From Sambucus nigra (Eukaryota; Streptophyta; Magnoliopsida; Dipsacales; Adoxaceae): a DNA stretch of 64,000 nucleotides. Of this stretch, positions 33,890-45,552 are shown one piece after another (position 1 is the stretch's first letter; each line of letters opens with the position of its first letter). The stretch is taken from the NCBI GenBank assembly GCA_949130495.1, contig OX422220.1, forward strand, positions 121,643,810 to 121,707,809, given 5' to 3'. The position numbers were made by a program, and so were the translations under genes. The notes under the pieces were generated by a model. It saw nothing but the letters and a program-made list of their open reading frames with translations. It ran no database searches and was not told where the DNA came from.

Positions 33890-36800
33890 TGTGACACCCC
33901 ACCTAATTAAACCCCGGGTGATCAGTCCTAAATTAAATTAGAACAGGTTTCTCAGTTGGTTCATTCTTAGCATCACTGTTGAAACTTTTTAATTACTAAC
34001 CACTTAAGTAAAATTAGACTGGTGCCAAGTTTTTTTTTCTTTCATTAATTCGATGAATTACTCATGCGGAAATAAATCATTAACAATCACAAGCTAACTG
34101 AATCCAACCATCACATGTAAATAAGAAACTGACCGAATAAACCATCGGCTAAAATCCAACACAAATGTAAAGACAGATAATAATGGATCTCAAGTATCTG
34201 AAATAAATACTAAATAAAACCTTGAGCAACATGCTCGAATATCTGATAGACAATTCCTACACTAGGAATAGAAGAAATAGAGGTGTATATCCAAATCCTG
34301 CAACATCCATATATGCTGCAGCAGCAAATCCCTAGAATGAATCAAGCCTGGCATCCCTGTGGCTGGACACCTAAAAGGTTTTGAAAATATTTTATAGCAA
34401 GGGTTAGAACCCAAAGCATTTAGCCAATGATTAACTTGCAGTAATAAAATATGCATGAATGCGCTTCATATTTTAGTTAGTGTCGCACTCCCTTGAGGAT
34501 ATACTCACCCTTCATCTAACGTGCACACCTAATGCCTTCTTTATATCCCACCTAGTCCTCTACCCCGAAACTAGATACTTGATATAACTCTTGTCAATCT
34601 CCCTACTCAATCCCGAGTATTTTTAATGTATAACTTATAAGCTATTTATCGCCACAACTTAGTTAATCATCTTTCTTTGAAAGCCATATAACACTCACTA
34701 GTTAGATAAATAATACACTTTTCTCCATGTATTTAAACTTCTCGTATATAATTATTCACCCCATTATGTATGTAAAATTTTCTTACAACAATCACACATG
34801 TTGAATGTGAATATAACCCATATATAATTAATACAATTCACTTCATGTATTTAATGACCCTTATATAACTATTTATCCCATTATATACGTAGAACCATAT
34901 TAAAATATTCACACATATGTTGAATATAAATATAACCCATCCTCCCGAGTAATAACTCATTGGATGTATTCTCTAAAGTGTTATCACACTAAGTGTACTC
35001 GCATAACCTAGTTACCCCAAGTCAGAATCGCTCACTAACTTGGCCAAAAATATAAACATAATGGAGGCGATCATATTCCTTCCCTAAAAGTGAGATAAGT
35101 CCCTCACCCATATAACGAACGCTATGACCTGGGGATATACTCGCCTTAATCCTCAAGCTAGGGGATTCACCCACTACGCACAACCTCCCTTGATAGCACT
35201 AGAGTATATGTATTAATAATATCTAACCACTAATATTTATAAGCACACACCATATATATACTATCACATACCGTATATATATAAATATAAAATATCTCGG
35301 CTTTACCATGTACTGAGTCCGTAACACTAGCCTATACTTAGTATCTTGATTTTATGGTCCAACTCTGATTATTAATTAATTTTCACATTAATTAATTAAA
35401 TTATTATTGTTGTCACCCAACCAATATACTCGGGCTTGCTCTTGTGGCCCGAAATTAATATAACACCCGATTCTAATCCCCGAATCCAAATTAATTAGTT
35501 TTTCATCCATAATTAATTTAAGTGAGTAGCGTCGCCCTACTACTATACCCGAACTTATTCACCCAGTTCGTTATTTTATTTCTCAGAATTTATTCTCAAA
35601 ATTCATACGTAAGTCTTACACTTAATTACCCCCCACCACTCCCAATTATATGCCCCTATAATTGTGAGGATATTAACCTCCCTAATTAAATTTTCTGCTT
35701 TAATTAGACTTGGTGGTAATTAAACTAAAATAAAATCCCACCACCTCACAAGGCCAAACTGTCAAAAATTCCCAGCCATCGATCGATCGATCCCAGACAT
35801 CGATCGATCGATCGAACATGTCCTCATCTTCTCCGACTTTCTGTTTTTGCTATTAACGAATTCCTCTAACCTCCAAACTCGTCTATGGTTCATCTCAAGC
35901 ACACACAAAATTTTTATCATATGGGAACGTGATTAGGACCTCCCCTAGAACCTTAAACACGAATTTAATTTCACAAATCTCTTCCAATTTTGGGGAATTT
36001 CCGGGTCTTTACTCGGACAGTCCCAATTTCATCTGTTTATCCCAAATTCGTTCATAAATTTCTACTGGGTTTTCACATCCGAATAAATTATCTCAGAACT
36101 ATGTAACATAATTAATTCCCACATTAATTTCCCAATAATTTCATTCAAGTGTTCTATATACAAAAACTCATTTTTTGTACCCTTTTACACCAAAAACGAA
36201 TTTTGATTTACACATCACAAAAATATGAATTGGATATCATAAATCAACATCACAATAAGTTAACCACTTGCCTTTTGTGGTTCGTTGGGTCTGATATGTT
36301 GGTGTAGAGGCAAGCTTGATGATGAGCACCCAATCCGTTCCTTGTTTTATCTCCAAAAGACCCCCAAATTGGCTCTAACTGCTCCCTCTCACTTTCTCCC
36401 CAATTTCTTAGATTTAGGTTTATGTTTCTCTCTGTTCCCCCTCTTAGATTTAGGTCTTAAAACACTAATTCCATTTTCAGCCTAATGGACCAAGCCCAAG
36501 TGACCCAAATAGCCCTGTGTGGGTCCGGTTATGCCTAAAAATGCCCCGTGACCCGTTTACTACCCCGAGTACACTTTTCCGACTATTTTGACCCATTTGG
36601 ACTCAACCGTGCACTCAAAATCGACATCCAAATTAATTTATAAAAATCCTTATCTCACACCCAAATTAGTCTGTACCTACTCTCGGCTGAGATAAATAAA
36701 TCCCACGTCACTAATACACGCTATGACGTAAATAAATTATTACTATTCACCTAGTAATTAAATTTCCCTAAATATTAACCATCACTCTCCGATTAATATT

Positions 36801-36906
36801 TAAATAAATATTACCATAATTAATTCAATTAAATTACAATACACAAGTAATTCAAAATTTTCCTAATTAATTAAATATTACATGCACAAAAATACGGGGT
36901 GTTACA
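33890..36906 (-). mobile_element. Chromovirus-type solo LTR nested in Ogre LTR (3,017 bp)
   Basis: On the plus strand it begins TGTGACACCCC and ends CGGGGTGTTACA, the same ends as the element 1 LTR. It is flanked by gtaag (33885-33889) and ataag (36907-36911), a target-site duplication with one mismatch. Ogre LTR sequence continues on both sides, matching the uninterrupted copy near 56790. There is no PBS or PPT, so it is a solo LTR. Internal landmarks are the dyad ACGTCA...TGACGT (36705-36710, 36724-36729) and two blocks of reiterated ATCG (35778-35816). The open frames at 34262 and 36285 are not genes. Confidence 0.9.
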
Positions 36907-37894
36907 ATAAGCACCCTAGATACACCTTGGCAGGTAACCAACACACCAATAACCTCTGAAGGATCTCTAGTTAGCTATTAAAAGATTCATAATAAATGAC
37001 AATGGTGGGTGAGTAAACCCTCAGGTTTGTAATAACTTCTCTTTGATATATTTTCTCTCTAGCAATAAATCTCTAGAAAGAACTCTCCCATCTCAGAAGT
37101 GGTTGAGGCCCATAAATATCCCCACACCCCTTCCCGAGACGTCTCAAACTACCTACACGTAAAGAGCTCCCTATCACACTTCACGTCACAAATAGTAAAT
37201 GCCTAATGGGCCAGCACACCCTACGTTATGATCATTAAATGTTACGACATTCCTTTTGCCTAACCATTGTGCGTCTCATGACTGCCACCACAGAGGTGGC
37301 TCACTAAACTGTCTGATAGCCCCAATACCACAATGATTTACTCGAGTTTGGATTGGATTATGTTTAGCTTTCTAGTGACATCACCTAAAGTAGATGTGAC
37401 ATTTGATAGGGGACTGTTTGGCACGAATCTTAATATACGATAGAACTCAACGTTGCTCTATACAAGTTTCCATGGTGAAAAGATCTCTCGGTGTTTTATC
37501 GGGTGTATTTAAGATGGTCAGGACAAGCCCTAACGCTGCCTCACTTCTGAATCCTCCAAACTAAGTTTCGTTGAAGTTCCTACAGTGAGGTCATTTGATA
37601 GAGCAGGTAAGCATTCCTAGGCCCTGCCAGGCCTGATCTCTCTCGAGTACCATTTAACCTCACACTCAATATTACAATCGTTACATCATTACAATTGATG
37701 TATTTAAAAGGTACAATTTAACTAACGAAGAAAGGAAGATAAAAAGGATCTCGACCAACCTCCTCATTAGGCTGCATCACTGGGCTTCCTCGCTGAGCTG
37801 TCTCACTATCTTCATGTTGCTTCCTTCTCTTAAGTTTCTTGTATTAACTGGGGAGGCTTTCTCTAATTCTGAGATTATCTTCAAACCCCTTACA
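36907..37894 (-). mobile_element. Ogre/Tat element B, 3' LTR, part 2
   Basis: It matches 56794-57771 throughout (for example GCACCCTAGATACACCTT at the start and ATTATCTTCAA near the end). It ends CCCCTTACA at the PPT, so the LTR has TGTAAG...CTTACA ends. Confidence 0.85.
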
Positions 37895-37908
37895 TTTGCC
37901 CCTTCGTG
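37895..37908 (-). promoter_or_regulatory. Ogre element B polypurine tract
   Basis: On the minus strand CACGAAGGGGCAAA lies directly before the LTR start TGTAAGGGG. Confidence 0.7.
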
Positions 37909-37944
37909 TAGAGATTTATTATGATGACAAGAAGTGTCTGCACA

Positions 37945-38560
37945 AAAAAACTTCTCAATCCGATGAACCGTCTTCTGTTGTGAGCAAAAATTCTACCATC
38001 TCGGTCTTCGTTGCAACTTACTGCTAATATTTTTATTAGGAAAAAGCTAAATTCTCCCCGATGTACCTGAACCAAGGCTCTGTAACATCTGGGCCTATGG
38101 TGAGGGAACATCTCAACTTTTTTCTATCGTTAGCTCCCAACCGTTTTATCTTCTTGATTGATTGTGTGAATTCTCCCCAAGCACATGTGGAAAATGTCCA
38201 TCATCGTTCTTAACGTCCGTAATTAAATTTTCCCAATTCTGCATTGTTCTGTTCCACCATGAAGTGAACTTGTAGTGGGTGGGCATTTTTGTTAGGAATG
38301 CCCCTAGTAGTATGAATTCTCCCCGTTATCTCTTATGAAAAAATTCGTAGAAGTTGGACTTTTGAAATTCTCCCCGTTCTGGTTGGATTGTGTCTATCCC
38401 TGTTTTCCATTTATTCGAAAAGAAAAATTCTCCCGATGTACCTGAGTCAAAGTTATATCCGTTTGGACTTAAGGCGAGGGGACATCATTTATTTTTTAAC
38501 CACATTGTGAGCAACCTCCATTTCTTCTGTGGTAAAAAAAATCTCCCCGATGCATCTTCA
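37945..38560. repeat. Reiterated ATTCTCCCCG motif array
   Basis: The core ATTCTCCCC recurs at about 38051, 38170, 38315, 38367 and 38426, with weaker forms at about 37990, 38226 and 38540. Two copies extend to GATGTACCTGA, and one pair shares a longer context ending in GGGAACATC or GGGGACATC. On the element sense strand the core is CGGGGAGAAT, a purine-rich word. The array lies between the PPT and the antisense PMD gene. Confidence 0.75.
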
Positions 38561-39043
38561 ACTTGTTGTAACATCTTTCGATCTTGCAGCTTGAGGACTT
38601 GCTTTGGTTTAATGTTTTGGCTTTAAATACCCCTTTTAAAAATTCTGGCATCAAACAACATTACTTCTCTTGAAAGAAACCCTATCTCCCAAGCATTACC
38701 TCATTAATGACGTGGGGTTGTCTTTTCAACTGTCAGAGCATTCTCTGAAGTGCCACGTGTCCTTTTTATAATCATTTTGGCAGATTATCACGTGCCTCTG
38801 TGGGAAACTCATACGTCCACTTGATTTTCAAACGTCTAATATTCAACACTTAGCCATTTTTCTCTTTCGTCTCTTTGTTTGCCTCCATACTTAGAGAGAT
38901 TTTAGAGAGAGAAAGTGTTATCCACCATTATTGCTTAAGGTTTTCTTCTATTTCTTTCTTCCTTTTTCGTATTCAACCTTTATTACTCTATTGTTTCCAA
39001 TCCACTCTCTCTTCTTTCAATCTTTTCATCCTACACCTTTCCC

Positions 39044-41065
39044 ATGGCGTCTTTTTCCATTGTACCAGACGTACCAGTTGTTCCCACCACCACTGCTCCG
39101 CCTGCTACCACCACTACTCCTGCCCCTGCTTTGGATGCCACCGCTGTGATGAAAGATCGTCAAGAGCAACTGCACTATTAATGTCGTTCTCCTATTTTCT
39201 CCAAGGATGATGGATACTTAGATATGTGAAAATTAGTGGTTTTTAATGCCAAGTGCGACTCCTTGACACTTGGTGATGAAGATGATAAAGCTGTCGTTTG
39301 AAGTTTCTTCCCCAAGAGGGGACTCTGCGTTTCCATCTTAACTGAGGTGACTTCCCCTGCTCCTAGATAGACTTTGAGGGGGCAGGAGGTTCCCCGAACA
39401 ACTTTTCTTCCTGGAACACTTACATGCAGATAACTTGTGTTAATGCCTTAAAAAATGTTTGGCTCTATCGGGCAAAGTGGTTTGGTGAGTTTACTCTTTC
39501 CAAGCATAACGCAGTGCTCCAAGTATTTATATCCCATTGGAAAGTTATAACCCACACCTTCATGGATACATGGGGGGAGTTCATAGTGACCTTAGACTAT
39601 GTTTGTGAATTACTTGGTCTTGATCCCACATATACCTCTATTTACTCTAATGAGGCTTTAGATGCCGAGGAGGCTGCTGCCCTGGCGAAGCTGGATCAGA
39701 TATGTCAAAGTTGCACAGGATCTTCCAACAAAGCCACCTTATCCCCTCTCAGCAGTTACTTCTTCACTTGTGAGAAGGATGGTGCTTTTTATTTCTGCCA
39801 AGTCAAAGGTACCCCTTTAGAATTACCATCATATGTACTTGTTATTATTTCTCACTTCGTAATGACTGGAAAGTCCAACGATCAACCCCGACGTGATCTC
39901 ATCAATATCCCAGTTTACTTAACTAGGGTGTTCAAGATTACTCTTGCAGCTATAGCCTTGGGGTCCCTCTATACCTGGTTGGATAAGATCCATTTGGACA
40001 TGGAACACTCCCTTGGCCGCTATAACTCTGCCAACTTTTCCAACACCATTATCTTGATAAGTTTTCTTTACAGTCGTTTCCTCGATATAGCTCCAAATGG
40101 CCTTATCCAGTTTGTGAAAATCTAAAGCCCCATCGGCTATTTCGATTTCACAAGAAGTAGAGCCGACAGGACTTTCTTCCCATTATTGACAGTCCTAATA
40201 ACTTCGTAATGCGTCTTACGGTGAAGATTCTTTTACCCAAACTTAGTCTTTCTTTACCCATAAAGCTAGAAAGATTTGTGCCACTTTCGAAGAGCTAATC
40301 AATAAAGATCCCTCGCCCGTTGAATCCACTCATCAAGAACTAAACCCTTTTGAGGATTCAATCCATAACGATTGTGGTTCAACTATAGACTTACCAGCTT
40401 ATAGAAAGTCAGGTTGTGAGGTTCCCCCACTAAACATGGATCCTAATGATTTTTGCCTCATGGTGCTTTGTCAGTCTCCCCAAGTATCTGTAATTAATCC
40501 TTCTATGATTGAGAATATTGCCACTCACCATCCCTAGACTTTCACTACAGACTGCCTTCATTCAAACACCCTGGTGATGAGTTGTAGACTCTAAGGTCTG
40601 ACAACCGTTATTACTAAGGTGTTACAAATCAAATGTCTGGTCTTACCCAGCCCCTCATTAATCAGTTCCTGGGCATCTTGAGGGAGATGGGAAAGGATGG
40701 TTTCCAACTAAACTAGTTGGCGGGCCACTTAAATCTTTTAAAGAGCCAACAGATGGAGAGCCAGAGGGAACTGTATCTGAAGCATATAGAGGGCCAACGA
40801 GATCAGGATAAAAGACTATCATAGTTGGACCCTCTGTTGGTAGAAGACGATGATAAAGTTAAGGCTGTCGAAGAAGCTCTATCAAAGGCCAAATAAGAAC
40901 GTGAAGCCTTATTAATTGAATGAGCTCAAGTGCAGACCAGGCTTGAAGTCTACATCACTACTTATAGAAATGCTTGGAGGCTTCTTCGGGCCTTCCTAGA
41001 GGTTTCTTTTCCCAACCCAATTTTTGGTTCTTTCTGGGTTAAATTCCCTTCTTTTGTGTTGTAAT
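39044..41065 (+). pseudogene. Antisense plant-mobile-domain (PMD) gene in Ogre element B
   Basis: This gene lies opposite to its host element, between integrase and 3' LTR. The inferred start at 39044 (cccATGGCG) opens MASFSIVPDVPVVP and a Thr/Pro/Ala-rich tract, with a stop at 39179 and a frameshift near 39400-39424. The 233-codon open core (39424-40125) shows the PMD pattern: FISHWKVITHTFMDTWGEFIV, then TLDYVCELLGLDP, where the family has GExTITLEDVxxLLGLxV. PMD (aminotransferase-like, PF10536) proteins occur as plant genes (MAIN/MAIL) and in transposons. Past 40126 the frame decays, with coiled-coil-like traces (QMESQRELYLKHIEGQ) to 41065. No regulatory or catalytic function is established for element-borne copies. 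Confidence 0.6.
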
Positions 41066-41332
41066 TTTTTCTTTATTTCCTCAAATGTAAATGTTGGGCA
41101 ATAGTTCCCAATTTTGTAATCCTTTTGAGTACATCAATGAAAGAAATAGTATTTCGTTATTATGCACTTCCTTGTTGCAATACTTTTATTTATTGCAAAG
41201 ATTAAACTCTTACAATTTACAAGCAAACTCTTTCTTCTTATCTCATTACAAAAGAAATAACTCATAAAATGAATTGCAACTGAACTCTAACAAAACTTAA
41301 ACATGATAGATTTTCAACCACTTGTTATTAAT

Positions 41333-42420
41333 CTAGAAAGGTCTATCCTCTTCCATCTTAGAGATTAAGTAGTAACCCAAATCATAAGCCTCTTTTACAA
41401 TGAAAGGTCCCTTCAATTCATAGGAACATTTAGGCAATGGGAGCCCCTGAATGTACTTCACCACTTCCTTCAAAATAAAATCCCCTTCTACAAAATTTCT
41501 TGGCCTCAATAAGTTATCATACACCTTAGAGAGCTGCTTCATTTGCATTTAAAGGTGTTATATCTCATTGTCACTGTATTCATCCAGTGCTTCTAATTGT
41601 ACATATCTTCTCTGAGGAGCATGATGCTTCACAAGACATATCTTACCAAAAGAACTTCCAGCTCTATCAGTAGAATTTCTTTGGCTCTGAATAAGAGAGA
41701 ATACCGTATACCCTATAGGTTTCCTCTTCGTCATTCGATAGGCTCACAGGAATGTTGGAATCTTATCATCCCATGATCCTGGGAAGTCTTCCATCGTCTT
41801 TGCCAAGATGTTAACCAAGGTCTTGTTAGTTGATTTGGCATAACAATTGCCCTTAGGATATTATGGAGTATTTGTGTATGGGCATCGTTACTTCTTTGTT
41901 GACAAATGGGGTCCCGTTGTCAGAGAGGATAACCTTTGGAATCCCAAACCTGCAAATTTTGTACTTTCTAATAAAGTTAGCCACCACACCTTCTGTTGAT
42001 ATCTTGAGTGGTATCGCCTCAGCCCACTTTGTAAAGCATTATGTTACCACTAATATCTATATCTTTTCCCTAAAAAATAGACGTATTACCCCTACCAAGT
42101 CAAATGCCTAAGTGTGGAACGGGTAAGTAGTGGCCAGAGCATGTAAGTCCACCAAAGGAGTATGGATAATATTTCCATATAGTTAGCAAACTTTGCACTT
42201 TTGAATAAAATCATTAGAATATTTTTCCATAGTTGTCCAGTAATAACCCAAGGTCATTAATTGGTTATATAACTTTGCCCCTCCAATATGAGATGGATCA
42301 TGAGCTTGCTTGAAAACTTCCATTGCCTCCTCCTTCGTGATGTATCTTAATGGCCAGTTGAAGTAACCTCTATAATATAGCTGCTCCTCTTGAACGTAGA
42401 ACTGTGGGGCCCTTCTCTTA
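41333..42420 (-). pseudogene. Ogre element B integrase
   Basis: On the minus strand the HHCC zinc-binding domain reads HDPSHIGGAKL...CKVC (42180-42310). The core follows with AFDLVGVI, FTKWAEAIPLK and SDNGTPFVNKE, carrying the second catalytic Asp. The C-terminal part (41333-41548) contains NFVEGDFILKEV and GPFIVKEAYDLGYY. The gene has several stops. It lies upstream, in the element sense, of the antisense PMD gene. Confidence 0.8.
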
Positions 42421-42479
42421 GTCCCATCGCGTTAATTTTCTCTGCAGGAACAACTCCATCTTTGATAAAATCAATCTAA

Positions 42480-43560
42480 GACTGCCTCTAGTTCGTCTGA
42501 TTTTTAACGAAGTGATATCCAGTCGCTTAAAAGAAAAGTTGACATTTATCGCACCTTCATTATAACTTCGTGCATTGGATGATTGTTCTAGGATTAAATG
42601 GTAGCATAATCATCAACATGTCTATTCATTGTTCTAGGATGCCTCATTATCTTGAGCTGATGAAACTGGTTGATCGTGCATTGGATGATTGTTCAATAGG
42701 GTGACAGACTGAGGTGATTCAACGCATAGTCCCCATTCACTTACTGGACCACAAAGTTTGAATCACTTTTGATGAACATTAGACGGTTACCCCTTCGGAG
42801 GGCCTCTAGTAACCCCACTACTAGCACCTCATACTCTGCTTCATTATTGAGGCAGTGTAAATCTAACTTATAGAAAATGAAAAATTCTTCCTTCCCCTTA
42901 GAAAGGATAACCCCTGCCCCTCCCTTCTTTTTTATCGAAGAACCATCAAATTGCATAGTCCATTCTTCAAGGTTCGCATATAAAAAATTGGCCTACAAAT
43001 CATCTCTTGGAATGCTCTCTCAAGGTAGCTCAAATATCCCAGATGGAAAAATGGACAATAGATCTGCATATGCCTGGCTCTTAATCGCATGAGGGACTAC
43101 AAACATTAAGTCATATTCTGAAACGATGAGGAACCACCAAGCTGCTCTTCCAATAAAAATAGTTCTCGCCAATAAAAACTTAATGGGATCACATATAGTC
43201 ACAAAGTGAATTGTGAAAGATAGCATATAATGTCTAAGTTTTTGTGCTACAAACACCAATGCTAAACAATGTATTTTTACACTATTATACCTTGCCTCTA
43301 GTCCATGTATGATCCTTCTTAGGTAATAGACTGGTCGTTCCTTCCCATCAATTTCTTATGCCAAGAGAGCTCCAACATATCGTATAGTAGATGAGAGGTA
43401 GAGTTGTAACAGTATCCCTGCCCTTGGAGGAATCATCATTTATGAAGAAGTGAGCAGCTTCTTCAAATTAGTCAGAGATTCTTGGTGAGCTTCCTCCCAT
43501 TTAAACTTTGTGCCCTTTTGTAATAGCTCTATCAGTGGATGAGTTATCAAGGCCAACCCT
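42480..43560 (-). pseudogene. Ogre element B RNase H region with second RNase H
   Basis: Two successive modules are visible. The retroviral-type RNase H and its tether are at about 43020-43560 (AQKLRHYMLSFTIHFVTICDPIKFLL, read in pieces). The second module at 42741-42956 reads FDGSSIKKKGGAGVIL, NNEAEYEVLVVGL and IKSDSNFVVQ. That second pattern matches the additional archaeal-like RNase H described for Tat-lineage retrotransposons. The Asp, Glu and Asp positions are kept in the short open stretch, but the gene as a whole is broken. Confidence 0.75.
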
Positions 43561-43569
43561 GGCATAAAT

Positions 43570-44280
43570 CTCCTTAGATAAGAGACTTTACTGAGGAAAA
43601 TCTTGAGCTTTTTATTATTCTTAGACATGACATCTCCAAGATCACTCGTTGGTTGTCCTGGTCCATTTTCACTCTCTGGCGATCCACCACAAAGCCCAGG
43701 AACTTTCCATTTGTAAATCCGAAGGCACACTTTAGCGGGTTTATCTTCAGCTTATATTTTCTGAACCTAATGAACACATTCCTCAGATCGTCCATATGGG
43801 ACTCCTCCTTCTATAACTTGATGACCAAATCATCCATATAAAATTTCAAAAACTTATGAAAAAAGTCATGGAAGATGGCCATCATCATCCTCTGATATGT
43901 TGCCCGAGTATTAATCAACCCAAAAGGCATTACTTTGTACATGAAATTTCTTAACGGGGTTCTGAACGTTGTTTTCTTTGCATCAGTTGGATCCATCTTG
44001 ATCTGGTTATACCCCATAGACCCATCCATGAAGCAGTACATTTCATGACCAGCTGTTGTATCGATCAATCTAATAATGGAGGGCAGAGGAAACTTATCCT
44101 TTGGGTAAGCTCTGTTCAAGTTCCTGAAGTCCATATAGATCCTTATCTAATTCTTATCCTTTTTTCCCAAAGGGACGATACTTGATAGCCAAAGTGGATG
44201 TTGTATTGATTTAATAAACCCAACTTCTAGCAATCGTTTAACCTTCTCTTTTATTTTCAGATCCAGCCCAGGTTGTAAGT
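43570..44280 (-). pseudogene. Ogre element B reverse transcriptase
   Basis: On the minus strand the open stretch 43811-44134 reads MDFRNLNRAYPKDKFPLPSI, then CFMDGSMGYNQIKMDPTDAKKT and YKVMPFGLINTRATYQRMM. The active site is YMDD (43829-43840). The next piece continues RKYKLKINPLKCAFGF and FLGFVV. The FMDGxxGYNQIKM and YKVMPFGLxNAxATYQRxM blocks are typical of the Ogre/Tat lineage. A stop and frameshifts follow YMDD. Confidence 0.85.
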
Positions 44281-44875
44281 TCTCATAGCTTGCTTCACTA
44301 GTACAGCCAAAGGCATAATGTTAAGTTTGTGGCAATTTACTTCTTCATATAGCCCTTCCATATCTGTGTGCTTCCAATCAAAAAAATCTTTGTACTCCCA
44401 AATTAGCTCAATTAAAGCCCTTCGTTTCTCTTCACTCAGATCCTTTGTAATTAAGATGGGCCTTAGATATTCTCTTTCTTCGATAAAGTCCTGCTATTTT
44501 AGATCTTTCACTTGTGGCTTAGGGTGATCCATCATGTACTCTATATCTTCTCCCACTTCTTCCATAAACACTTGTATGTTAGAGTTTTCTATTGCCCCTG
44601 TTGGTCTACTAGGAAACACTCATACACCGGGTCAGCCTCTTCATCATCTTCTTGAATAGCTCCTTTGACCGCCCGCTCACACTTTTAAAGGTAGTAAATC
44701 ACCTTCCCATCCTATGTTATCATCTTCTTGCATTGTCTATTGGTCGTTACGATTGCCTTTTATTTTTTTCTCTCGAATCTTCTGCCAATCTATTTCTCGA
44801 AAACCTACTCAACACACTCTGTCGTTGGGCTTCATGATCCATCGGGTCTATCCTAGTACTCATCCTATCTCTCGG

Positions 44876-45430
44876 TTATTTAGAGATACTATGGGGTTTA
44901 GGATCAGCATGATTAACTTCCTTAGTTACTTCTCTTCTTCCTCCTCCCTCGCTACTCTGTCCATTCACAGGTCCCATCCTTTCTCTAATAGAGGGAACTC
45001 TTGCTCCCTCTATTCTCCTCGTTAGGACTCTAGCATCCTCCTCAAGCTCCGTATAAAATGTTACATCCACTAGGTGAGCCTCTTCGATTTTAAAAGGCTT
45101 CTTCATTGCATGTATAACGATCTTAGTCCCTTTCACATTTTCATATTGGCGATATGTCAGATGGATTAAATCGTGATTATGAATCCACACCCTTCCTATC
45201 ATAAAGTGGTAAAAAGTAGCACTCTCAATCACCTGAAATTTAACGTATGAAGTGAGGTTCCCCATTATAATTCCAACATTCACATACCCTATCGACTTGG
45301 AAGACTGTTTCTCATAACCAAAAATCACCAAAGGCATTGGTATTAACCTTACCTCAGGAATATTGGATGCATGGAATGAACTGATGGGCATGATGTTTAT
45401 CCCCCATCCACCAGGGCCCTTGCAGAGCTT
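44876..45430 (-). pseudogene. Ogre element B protease region
   Basis: The 171-codon open stretch on the minus strand has VNVGIIMGNLTSYVKFQVIES, YHFMIGRVWIH and TYRQYENVKGT. These correspond to the C-terminal half of Tat/Ogre proteases (xxFxVxxxxxSYxxLLGRPWIH, then TLHQxxKF). The N-terminal DTG-type active site was not found in frame. The frame runs on into a hydrophilic linker towards RT. Confidence 0.7.
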
Positions 45431-45552
45431 ACACCGTTGATACTAGCCATGACATATAAGGAACTATTTTGTGGAAACCTCACATCCCTATCAACGTCAC
45501 TGAAAGTTACTTCGTATGAAAACTTCCTTACCAATCTGGCCATGGGCCCCCT

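Noticed and set aside
36285..36485. 66-codon plus-strand open frame
   Set aside because: It lies inside a solo LTR with clear boundaries and has no known domain.
44652..45025. Plus-strand open frames over the Ogre protease and linker
   Set aside because: They are antisense shadows of the gag-pol sequence, and have neither the position nor the features of the antisense cargo genes.
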